Part shown: piece after piece, positions 1 to 4,927 of the stretch | How the letters are laid out: every line of letters starts with the position of its first letter | How positions within the stretch are numbered: the first letter of the stretch is position 1 | Assembly (NCBI GenBank): GCA_025353085.1 | Contig: JANXRI010000139.1 | Coordinates: 1 to 6,366, forward strand | Source of the DNA: Betaproteobacteria bacterium | GTDB taxonomy: Bacteria; Pseudomonadota; Gammaproteobacteria; Burkholderiales; SG8-41 | Direction: 5' to 3' | DNA length: 6,366 bases | Translations under genes and position numbers: made by a program | The notes under the pieces: model-generated | Database searches by the model: none | The model's input: the letters and a program-made list of their open reading frames with translations, nothing else | Told to the model about the DNA's origin: nothing

Positions 1-1
1 G

Positions 2-736
2 CTGCACGGCATTGCGCGCGTCGCGCACACCTTTGACCATCTCGCGCCGCATTTTACGGCGAACTATCGCGTGATCGCCGTCGACCTGCGAGGCCACGGC
101 GATTCGGCGTGGGATCCACAGGGCGCGTACGTCGTCGAAGATTATGTCAACGATATCGCGGCGCTGATCGCGCAATTGCAGTTGCGCAATATCGTGCTAT
201 GGGGCAACTCGACCGGCGGACGCGTCGCGCAGATGATAGCCGGGCAGCATCCCGAACTCGTAACGGCGGTGATCGTCGAGGACGTCGGCCCTGAGCGTCC
301 GCGTGAAGTTTCGAATCGCCGCGCGGACCGCATGAGTAAAGAAGCGGATGGCTGGGCGACGGTCGATGAATTTTATGCGCAGGTGAAGAAAGAAAACCCG
401 CGCACGTCCGAGCCGGTGCTCAAGGCGCTCGTGCAGCATGGCGCCATACAACGCGCGGACGGCCGCATTGTATGGAAGCGCGATCCCGCCATACTTAATG
501 GATTCGTGCCGACTGAGTTGTGGGCGACGGTACGCCGCATCAGATCGCCCATCATTTACATTCTCGGGGGCGCGAGCACGATAGTGCCGGTTGCAACGCA
601 GCGCGAGATCATGACGGCGCTGCCGCAAGCGCAGATCATCACCCTGCCGGGTCTCGGCCATTATCCGAGCGACGAACAGCCGGCGGAATTTATGGCGATC
701 GTCGATCGCTTTCTGGCGGGGATTTCAACCCGCTAG
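2..736 (+). CDS. alpha/beta-hydrolase fold protein, 5' end outside window
   Basis: The reading frame is open from base 2, and 244 residues are visible before the TAG at 734-736. The visible part begins with Leu-His-Gly, the HG oxyanion-hole motif after strand beta-3, so only a short N-terminus is missing. Next come VDLRGHGDS (80-106) and the nucleophile elbow GNSTGG, with Ser codon 209-211. The histidine lies in GLGHYP (codon 659-661), near the C-terminus as expected. These motifs place it among MhpC/epoxide-hydrolase-like soluble hydrolases acting on esters, C-C bonds or lactones; the substrate cannot be told. The usual acid after the penultimate strand, in a G-x-x-D-type motif, is Thr here (GGAST, codon 578-580). 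An Asp after the preceding strand (VEDVGPE, codon 281-283) could take over that role, as known in some alpha/beta-hydrolases. GTG at 71 is an internal Val codon, not the start. The gene is convergent with the next one. Confidence 0.9.
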   Translation: MHGIARVAHTFDHLAPHFTANYRVIAVDLRGHGDSAWDPQGAYVVEDYVNDIAALIAQLQLRNIVLWGNSTGGRVAQMIAGQHPELVTAVIVEDVGPERPREVSNRRADRMSKEADGWATVDEFYAQVKKENPRTSEPVLKALVQHGAIQRADGRIVWKRDPAILNGFVPTELWATVRRIRSPIIYILGGASTIVPVATQREIMTALPQAQIITLPGLGHYPSDEQPAEFMAIVDRFLAGISTR

Positions 737-762
737 CAAGCGTCTCGGAATTAACAGCGCCG

Positions 763-909
763 CCATCCTAACCTTCCCCCGCTAATCGCAAGGGAAGGGA
801 CCTTCACGACTTAGAAGCGCTCCATCCGGACCTTCACCCGCATTGCGGGGAAGGAACTTCAATGCCCGAACGCGCCTTCCCCTGCGAGAGCGGGGGAAGG
901 CTGGGATGG
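763..909. repeat. 147-bp intergenic element with inverted ends and three hairpins
   Basis: The ends are inverted copies: 763-782 matches the reverse complement of 890-909 at 18 of 20 positions. Three hairpins of the CCTTCCCC/GGGGAAGG type lie inside. One is 772-778 with 792-798. The second is 831-841 with 845-854, with one bulged A. The third is 875-885 with 890-900, an 11-bp stem including one G-T pair and closed by a GAGA loop. I recognise the general type: GGGGAAGG hairpins next to a GGGATGGGGG stretch are common intergenic repeats in GC-rich Proteobacteria, similar in concept to REP/BIME or MITE sequences. The element sits between convergent genes, where such repeats usually lie. It has no coding capacity and no clear target duplication. 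It may shield or terminate the transcript of the upstream hydrolase. Confidence 0.7.
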
Positions 910-917
910 GGGTGGCC

Positions 918-948
918 AAAAAAAATCCCCCGGGCCGAAACCCGGGGG
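918..948 (-). terminator. intrinsic terminator of the heptad-repeat gene
   Basis: On the - strand a perfect 8-bp stem (CCCCCGGG/CCCGGGGG; 941-948 with 927-934) has a six-base TTTCGG loop. One A and then eight T follow (918-925 read in reverse). It lies about 37 bases after the stop codon of the - strand gene. On the + strand no T-run follows the stem, so it acts in one direction only. Confidence 0.9.
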
Positions 949-957
949 CGGCAGAAC

Positions 958-992
958 GCTGCTAAGCAGAGGGGGGGGGGTAACTTAGCGGC
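958..992. repeat. G10 homopolymer within a short inverted repeat
   Basis: Ten G in a row occupy 971-980, only four bases beyond the stop codon of the - strand gene. GCTAAG (961-966) and CTTAGC (984-989) flank the tract as a perfect 6-bp inverted repeat, with further partial pairing outward to 958 and 992. The stop codon TAA lies in one arm. The tract is outside the coding frame, so slippage would change only the 3' untranslated region. Confidence 0.6.
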
Positions 993-1821
993 GTCCACCA
1001 CGACCGGCTGAACCGGCAAAGCCAGCAGGTCTCGCTGCCATTGCGTAGTGAGTGTTTTGCGCGATCCGGTTGGTTTGCGTGGTCGGGAAAGTACGCGGCG
1101 CACTCGGCGTCGTCGTGGTCGTAGTCGTTGTGGGATGCTGCGTACCCGCACTGCCACGATTCCACGTCGAGCTTTGTTGCGGCGGTTGCGTGCCGGCCTG
1201 CTGAGTACCGCCAAAGGCACCACGGTTAGACTGCCAGTTGCCGCGATCGGCGAAGTTCTGACGATTGCCGCGGTCAGCAAAATTTTGTTGATTGCCGCGA
1301 TCACCGAAGTTTTGGTGATTGCCGAAGTTCCGCTGGTCACGGTAATCGCTGCGACGGTCGCCGCGGTCACCACGGAAATCCTGACGGTCATTGCGCGCTT
1401 CACGGTAGTCATTGCGACGGTCGCTGCGATCCGCATGGATATCGCGCTGATCGTGCCGCAGGTCGCGCACGTCGCGATTGCGTTCTCCGACGTCGCGATT
1501 TAACTCCTGGCGATCGCGCCGGATGTCCGCATTGTCGTGCCTCAACTCGGCGCGCTCTTGCGCAACGCGGGTTACATCGCCCCTTCTTTCCGCCGAGCGC
1601 AACTCGCGCATATCCTGCGACCGTTCGCGATAATCGTTCGAGAGTTCGCGGTGATCACCTGCGATCTCGCGATTGTCGTGCGTGATTTCTGCGCGATCGC
1701 CCATGATTTCGCGGTGGTCATTGCGAATTTCACGGGTGTCGAAGCTCTGCGCCTGAACGGCAGGGATTGCCACCGCAAGTGCCGCACCGACCGCCAGCCC
1801 CAGCAAATTTTTTCGGATCAT
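985..1821 (-). CDS. secreted charged heptad-repeat protein, function unknown
   Basis: This is a 278-residue protein of no family I can name. The start is fixed by an AAGGAG ribosome site (1833-1828 on the - strand) six bases before ATG. Residues 1-24 form a clear signal peptide: basic MIRKN, a hydrophobic core, and AVQA before Gln25. Residues 30-78 are seven back-to-back seven-residue units such as REIRNDH, REIMGDR and REIAGDH. After a 12-residue break, residues 91-167 hold eleven more, later ones degenerate, such as AELRHDN and ADIRRDR. The pattern is acidic at position 2, usually Ile/Leu/Arg at 3 and Asp at 6. Three NF(A/G)DRGN-type nine-residue units follow (169-195), then a Gln/Ser/Thr-rich tail with eight consecutive Thr (231-238) and a Gly/Arg-rich end. 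Dense Arg with Asp/Glu and one hydrophobic residue per heptad suggests an extended charged helix or weak coiled coil. Export to the periplasm or outside is likely. It is transcribed divergently from the 2157 gene and has its own terminator. Confidence 0.8.
   Translation of the reverse strand: MIRKNLLGLAVGAALAVAIPAVQAQSFDTREIRNDHREIMGDRAEITHDNREIAGDHRELSNDYRERSQDMRELRSAERRGDVTRVAQERAELRHDNADIRRDRQELNRDVGERNRDVRDLRHDQRDIHADRSDRRNDYREARNDRQDFRGDRGDRRSDYRDQRNFGNHQNFGDRGNQQNFADRGNRQNFADRGNWQSNRGAFGGTQQAGTQPPQQSSTWNRGSAGTQHPTTTTTTTTPSAPRTFPTTQTNRIAQNTHYAMAARPAGFAGSAGRGGRR
1237..1317 (-). repeat. 27-bp tandem repeat coding for a nonapeptide (3 units)
   Basis: Residues 169-195 read HQNFGDRGN, QQNFADRGN and RQNFADRGN, three units of nine residues. 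A degenerate fourth, starting WQSNRG, follows. The DNA units are also similar, which points to tandem duplication. Confidence 0.8.
1321..1551 (-). repeat. heptad repeat block 2 (11 units, residues 91-167)
   Basis: Eleven contiguous 21-bp units follow after a 12-residue interruption, from AELRHDN to RDQRNFG. Position 2 is Glu or Asp in all, and position 6 is Asp in all but the last. The later units lose the Ile/Leu at position 3 and gain Arg, Gly and Tyr, so the block grades into the disordered tail. Confidence 0.8.
1588..1734 (-). repeat. heptad repeat block 1 (7 units, residues 30-78)
   Basis: Seven contiguous 21-bp coding units give REIRNDH, REIMGDR, AEITHDN, REIAGDH, RELSNDY, RERSQDM and RELRSAE. 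Glu at unit position 2 is invariant, and Asp at position 6 is kept in six of seven. Confidence 0.85.
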
Positions 1822-1906
1822 TTGTGTCTCCTTCGATCAACGGTGCGGCACATGCCATCACCTGTGGAGCAACAGTAATGGCATTGCCGCTTCGCTTCCC
1901 GCGGTT

Positions 1907-1940
1907 TTACATTGAATTACCACCGCTTACAGTCGCTTAC
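1907..1940 (-). promoter_or_regulatory. four TTAC/GTAA half-sites at exact 10-bp period
   Basis: TTAC occurs at 1907-1910, 1917-1920, 1927-1930 and 1937-1940, each followed by six different bases. Read on the - strand this is GTAA-N6 repeated four times, and three copies are TGTAA. OmpR/PhoB-family response regulators bind tandem half-sites one helical turn apart, and the CpxR box GTAAA-N5-GTAAA has the same GTAA-N6-GTAA geometry. The array lies 86-119 bases upstream of the - strand start codon. The regulator's identity is inference. Confidence 0.5.
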
Positions 1941-1975
1941 AAACGGGGGCGGGAACATCTTGCCCGGCGCCACTT

Positions 1976-1992
1976 TGTAACGATTTGTTACA
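1976..1992. promoter_or_regulatory. palindromic operator candidate TGTAAC-N5-GTTACA
   Basis: Perfect 6-bp arms are separated by five bases. The sequence also reads as TTTGT(A/T)AC repeated at a 10-bp step (1974-1981 and 1984-1991). It uses the same TGTAA word as the array at 1907-1940, and the nearest copies of TTACA start 51 bp apart, close to five helical turns. It lies about 165 bases before the + strand start at 2157. It resembles a response-regulator box; a TyrR box would need six spacer bases. Confidence 0.45.
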
Positions 1993-2156
1993 CGGTGAAT
2001 GCAGCAACACACTGTTACCTTTTGTCGATGGAATTTTCGGGCGGTCAACTCGATCATATGCATACGGGCAAACGAACGAAGCCGCAATGCCATGGATGTT
2101 TGATGAGTTGGGGATTGCACCGGACGTGACCCGAAATTTTACGAAGGAGACAGATC

Positions 2157-2456
2157 ATGAATAAAGTCAGCAAGATTTTTCTCGCCGGCGTGTTGCTTGG
2201 AGCATCAAGCGCGCCACTCGTCGCCGCTGCGGCGGTTAACGTGGACGTGAATATCGGTTGGCCCGGATATTCGACTTATGTAACGCGGCAACCGACTTAC
2301 TACTATCCGCCTGTTTACTATGCGCCTGCCTACTATCCGCCTGCCGCGTACTATGCGCCGGCGCCGCGTCCGATTTACTATCACGATCATTGGGATCGGC
2401 GCTGGGATCGGCGTTGGGATCGCGAAGACCGGCACGATGACCGTCGCCGCTGGTAA
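2157..2456 (+). CDS. small secreted Tyr/Pro-rich protein
   Basis: This is a 99-residue protein. ATG at 2157 follows an AAGGAG site (2144-2149) by seven bases. Residues 1 to about 26 are a signal peptide: basic MNKVSK, a hydrophobic core, then an Ala-rich cleavage zone near AAAA. A short VNVDVNIGWPG segment follows. Residues 46-75 are YYxP-type repeats built of Tyr, Pro and Ala. The C-terminus (76-99) is His/Asp/Arg/Trp-rich with WDRR repeats. Small exported proteins of this composition are widespread in beta- and gammaproteobacteria, but their role is unknown to me. The Tyr/Pro style resembles the DUF3300 protein encoded next, 111 bp downstream on the same strand. Joint transcription is likely because no T-tailed terminator lies between them. 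The shared control region with the divergent gene suggests a common envelope role. Confidence 0.8.
   Translation: MNKVSKIFLAGVLLGASSAPLVAAAAVNVDVNIGWPGYSTYVTRQPTYYYPPVYYAPAYYPPAAYYAPAPRPIYYHDHWDRRWDRRWDREDRHDDRRRW
2391..2426 (+). repeat. 12-bp tandem repeat (3 units) coding WDRR
   Basis: Units 2391-2402 and 2403-2414 differ by one base. The third unit, 2415-2426, keeps TGGGATCG and then diverges, coding WDRE. The repeat is in frame, so gain or loss of units would keep the frame. Confidence 0.8.
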
Positions 2457-2497
2457 CACGTGACGGCGACTCGCAAGGTTGCGTTTATGGGTCTGAC

Positions 2498-2546
2498 CCG
2501 GGCGCCTGCACTGACTGCGCGGTTGCGCGGCGCGCGAGGCGCCCGG
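2498..2546 (+). repeat. intercistronic stem-loop with 10-bp perfect arms
   Basis: CCGGGCGCCT (2498-2507) is perfectly complementary to AGGCGCCCGG (2537-2546), enclosing 29 bases that can form a small GCGC inner stem. No T-run follows, so it is not a standard terminator. The 3' arm ends eight bases before the AGAGGAGA ribosome site of the DUF3300 gene. It could act as an mRNA stability or processing element, or uncouple expression of the two genes. Confidence 0.6.
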
Positions 2547-2554
2547 TTGATGGC

Positions 2555-2562
2555 AGAGGAGA
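2555..2562 (+). promoter_or_regulatory. ribosome binding site deciding the DUF3300 start
   Basis: AGAGGAGA contains GAGGA (2556-2560), seven bases before ATG 2568. It favours this start over the in-frame GTG at 2460, which would place 36 extra residues before the signal peptide. Confidence 0.8.
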
Positions 2563-2567
2563 GCAGC

Positions 2568-4097
2568 ATGTTTACACGTACGGGGCGTTTTCTGATTTCG
2601 TTACTTGCATTGCTATTTTGTGCGACGGTTGTGCATGCGCAGCAAGACTCGCAGCGCGCCCCCGCGTTCACGCAGCAGGAGATCGATCAAATCCTGGCGC
2701 CCGTCGCGCTGTACCCCGACGCTCTGCTGTCGCAGATTCTGATGGCGGCCACTTATCCGCGCGATGTCACCGAGGCCGCGCAATGGTCACGCCGGAATTC
2801 CGATTTGAACGGCGACCGTGCCGTGCGCGCTGTCGAGCGCTACGACTGGGACCCGAGCGTCAAATCGCTCGTCGCGTTTCCGCAAATTCTTGGCATGATG
2901 GATGAGAAGTTTAATTGGACGCAGGATCTTGGCGAGGCATTTCTTGATCAGCAGGCGCAGGTCATGGACACGGTTCAATATTTGCGGCGCAAAGCGGATG
3001 TCGCCGGCAATCTTCGTTCATCCGATCAATTCCGCGTCGTCGTGCGGGATTCGAGCTACGTGGTCGAGTTTGCGAATCCGCAAGTCGTCTATCTGCCGTA
3101 CTACAATCCGGTCGTCGTATATGGAACGTGGTGGTGGCCCACGCATCAGCCGGTCTACTGGCAGCCGTGGCCCGGCTATTACACGAGCACGGGATATCGA
3201 GGCTATGCCTGGGGCCCGCCGATTGCCGTCAGCCGCGGCTTCTTCTACGGCGCGCCGGATTGGCAACAGCGCCGCATCAACATCGTGAACACGAACAACT
3301 ACTACTACCGCTCGCAGTTCACTGAGCGTGAGATGCCGCGCACTGTCGTGGCAGGCGCGCCGCCGGTTTGGCAGCACGATGCTGCGCGTCGCCGCGACGT
3401 GCCGCGGCGTACCGCGGTCTCCGCTCAGCCTGATCCACGCGTTGACGCGGTGCCCGAATGGCGCGCGACTCATGAACGCGAGACTGGAGCAATTCGTAAC
3501 CGCAGCGCAATAGCGTCTCCGCCCGCACCTGCCTCTTCACCGTCGGTGCAACCGCAAATTCGCGGCGCGCCGACCCAGTCGCTTGGAACAGTGCCGGCAC
3601 CTGCTGTCCCTGCGCCAACGGTAACTCGTGCCGAGCCGACACGCGGGACAGGTACTGAATGGAATCGAAATGAAGCACGGGATGGACGCGGTGAGCGTGG
3701 CCAACGTCACGACGGCCGCATGGAATCGGCTAGCCGTCCGGCGGACCGCGCGATCGTCCAACCGACTCCTGCCGCACCTGCACCACCCATAGCCGCGCGT
3801 GCACCCGTAGCAGCGCCCGCTGCACCAGCGGTGGCAAAGCAGCCGCCAGTGCGCGTCGCGCCAACGCCAGTACCGGCGCCTGCGCCCGTGGTCGTCACAA
3901 CGAAACCGACCGTCGATCCGCGCGCAAATGCAGGACGCGCGCCTGAAGCTGCGGCTCGTCGAGACGCGCGTCAGCATGAACGCGGCCAACCGGCGCCTGC
4001 TGACAACACCGTCGCTGCTGCGCCGGGCACGCCTCCCGCTGCGCAGCCCACTGCAAACGGGCGCGGCAACGGCAACGGTCAGCGTAATCGCGATTAG
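2568..4097 (+). CDS. exported DUF3300 domain protein with long Pro/Ala/Arg tail
   Basis: This is a 509-residue protein. Residues 1-24 are a signal peptide (MFTRTGR, hydrophobic core, VVHA before Gln25); no proper lipobox surrounds Cys18. The DUF3300 domain covers about 35-250. It opens with FTQQEIDQILAPVALYPDAL, followed by LSQILMAATYP, AAQW and a YDWDPSVKSLVAFP-type block. The aromatic stretch VVYLPYYNPVVVYG, TWWWP and WPGYY comes next. The same domain occurs in E. coli YacH; its biochemical function is not established. Residues 251-509 are low complexity, with Arg-rich patches alternating with Pro/Ala runs and a Gly/Asn-rich end, probably disordered. Nearly half the protein is this tail, which may span or bind the cell wall. 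It probably shares a transcript with the small gene at 2157, and a terminator lies 60 bases after its stop. The extra reading frame across the tail on the other strand is a composition effect. Confidence 0.9.
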   Translation: MFTRTGRFLISLLALLFCATVVHAQQDSQRAPAFTQQEIDQILAPVALYPDALLSQILMAATYPRDVTEAAQWSRRNSDLNGDRAVRAVERYDWDPSVKSLVAFPQILGMMDEKFNWTQDLGEAFLDQQAQVMDTVQYLRRKADVAGNLRSSDQFRVVVRDSSYVVEFANPQVVYLPYYNPVVVYGTWWWPTHQPVYWQPWPGYYTSTGYRGYAWGPPIAVSRGFFYGAPDWQQRRINIVNTNNYYYRSQFTEREMPRTVVAGAPPVWQHDAARRRDVPRRTAVSAQPDPRVDAVPEWRATHERETGAIRNRSAIASPPAPASSPSVQPQIRGAPTQSLGTVPAPAVPAPTVTRAEPTRGTGTEWNRNEARDGRGERGQRHDGRMESASRPADRAIVQPTPAAPAPPIAARAPVAAPAAPAVAKQPPVRVAPTPVPAPAPVVVTTKPTVDPRANAGRAPEAAARRDARQHERGQPAPADNTVAAAPGTPPAAQPTANGRGNGNGQRNRD

Positions 4098-4136
4098 TCG
4101 CGAGAGACAGCTCGCCGCGTGCAACGCGCAGCGGTC

Positions 4137-4142
4137 TATAAT
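4137..4142 (+). promoter_or_regulatory. perfect -10 box TATAAT before the nitroreductase
   Basis: TATAAT stands out in GC-rich sequence 40 bases after the DUF3300 stop. No good -35 is visible: 17 bases upstream the hexamer is GCCGCG. Transcription would start near 4149, so the leader would consist almost wholly of the terminator hairpin at 4157-4189. Confidence 0.5.
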
Positions 4143-4156
4143 CGTCCGGCAAACTT

Positions 4157-4189
4157 ACGCGACCCGTTTTGGGTCGCGTTATTTTTTTT
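4157..4189 (+). terminator. intrinsic terminator or attenuator between DUF3300 and nitroreductase genes
   Basis: ACGCGACCC (4157-4165) pairs perfectly with GGGTCGCGT (4171-4179) around a five-base GTTTT loop. TA and eight T (4182-4189) follow. It fits as the end of the DUF3300 transcript. The T-run finishes only 11 bases before the nitroreductase ATG and touches its GGAGA ribosome site, so any transcript starting at the upstream TATAAT must pass through it. Confidence 0.9.
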
Positions 4190-4200
4190 CGGAGACTCGC

Positions 4201-4896
4201 ATGGCGGACGATACCCATGGCGCCGCGCCCGATGTATTTGCAGCGGCGCGCACCCGCCGCTCGGTGCGCGCTTATAAACCCGACGTTGTTTCGGCCGAGA
4301 TGCTGCGCGAGATCGTTGCGCTGGGCGCACAGGCGCCGAGCGGCTCAAATATCCAGCCGTGGCGCGTGCATGTCCTCACCGGCGCGACACTTAAGCGGCT
4401 CGGTACGGCGATGCAGGAAGCGTTTCTTACCGATGAGCCGGGCCATAAGCGGGATTACGACTACTACACCGATCCGATCGAAGAACCGTATCTCGCGCGC
4501 CGCCGCCAATGCGGTTGGGGTTTATACGGCACGCTTGGCATCGGCCGCGGCGATCACGCGAAATCAAAAGCGTATCGCGCGATGAACTACAACTTTTTTG
4601 GCGCGCCCGCCGGGCTCGTGTTCACTATCGACCGCAAACTCGAGCGCGGCAGCTGGCTCGACTACGGTATGTTCCTGCAGACCATCATGCTCGCTGCGCG
4701 TGCGCGAGGATTGCATACCTGTGCTGAAGCGGCAATCGCGAGCTTTCCCGACGTCGTGCGGCGCGAGTTGAACATCACGCGCGACTGGATCGTGATTTGC
4801 GGTATGGCGATGGGTTATGCGGACCCAGAAGCAATCGTGAACACGTTCCGGCCGCCGCGCATCGCACTTGAGCATTACGCGGTCTTTCTCGACTGA
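4201..4896 (+). CDS. nitroreductase family protein, FMN-dependent
   Basis: This is a 231-residue protein, a normal length for the family. ATG 4201 follows GGAGA (4191-4195) by five bases; the frame stays open further upstream only because of the DUF3300 tail. The FMN-binding signature RRSVRAY lies at 19-25. The APSGSNIQPW loop at 45-54 has the Ser-x-x-Asn-x-Gln-Pro-Trp pattern. The central helix SWLDYGMFLQTIMLAARARG (151-170) and Leu-His-Thr-Cys-Ala-Glu follow. The late FMN-phosphate segment CGMAMGYAD is at 200-208. Family members are cytoplasmic homodimers that use NAD(P)H to reduce nitroaromatics, quinones or related electrophiles; the length and middle region resemble nitrobenzoate-reductase-like members, but the substrate cannot be read from sequence. 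The next gene starts 101 bases after the stop with its own promoter candidate, so it is probably a single-gene unit. Confidence 0.92.
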   Translation: MADDTHGAAPDVFAAARTRRSVRAYKPDVVSAEMLREIVALGAQAPSGSNIQPWRVHVLTGATLKRLGTAMQEAFLTDEPGHKRDYDYYTDPIEEPYLARRRQCGWGLYGTLGIGRGDHAKSKAYRAMNYNFFGAPAGLVFTIDRKLERGSWLDYGMFLQTIMLAARARGLHTCAEAAIASFPDVVRRELNITRDWIVICGMAMGYADPEAIVNTFRPPRIALEHYAVFLD

Positions 4897-4927
4897 TCGC
4901 GGCGCGCGGCCGGGCCCGCCGTCACGC

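Larger units (their letters stand above)
1822..2156. other. divergent intergenic control region
   Basis: These 335 bases separate two outward-facing genes for exported proteins and hold no convincing gene. They contain a four-fold TTAC array (1907-1940) and a TGTAAC/GTTACA palindrome (1976-1992). A possible leader stem-loop, ATGCCAT at 1852-1858 with ATGGCAT at 1878-1884, lies before the - strand gene. Both genes share the same 11 bases CGAAGGAGACA around the ribosome site (2142-2152 on +, 1835-1825 on -). No strong -35/-10 pair is evident for either direction, which would fit promoters that need an activator. Confidence 0.6.

Noticed and set aside
834..1503. Long open frames overlapping the heptad gene on both strands
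   Set aside because: The repetitive GC-rich codons of the real gene leave other frames open. The products are monotonous Val/Ala/Ile or Arg strings without a signal peptide or recognisable fold.
1237..1734. Regular repeats as a possible CRISPR array
   Set aside because: The units are 21 or 27 bp, contiguous, without spacers and in frame with a protein, so they are coding tandem repeats.
1976..1992. Reading the palindrome as a TyrR or CRP/FNR box
   Set aside because: TyrR boxes (TGTAAA-N6-TTTACA) need a six-base spacer and CRP/FNR sites have TGTGA or TTGAT arms; neither fits.
1767..2129. Open frame of 120 codons crossing the divergent intergenic region
   Set aside because: It begins inside the signal-peptide region of the opposite gene, has no ribosome site or domain, and covers the regulatory repeats.
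2460..2567. Upstream GTG start at 2460 for the DUF3300 protein
   Set aside because: It has no ribosome site, would add 36 Arg/Ala-rich residues ahead of a clear signal peptide, and would run through the stem-loop. ATG 2568 with GAGGA fits better.
3537..4124. 195-codon open frame opposite the DUF3300 tail
   Set aside because: It is a shadow of the Pro/Ala/Arg coding sequence, giving Arg/Cys-rich nonsense without a start signal.
3928..4200. N-terminal extension of the nitroreductase to 3928
   Set aside because: It overlaps the DUF3300 tail in another frame and crosses the terminator; the family motif begins soon after ATG 4201.
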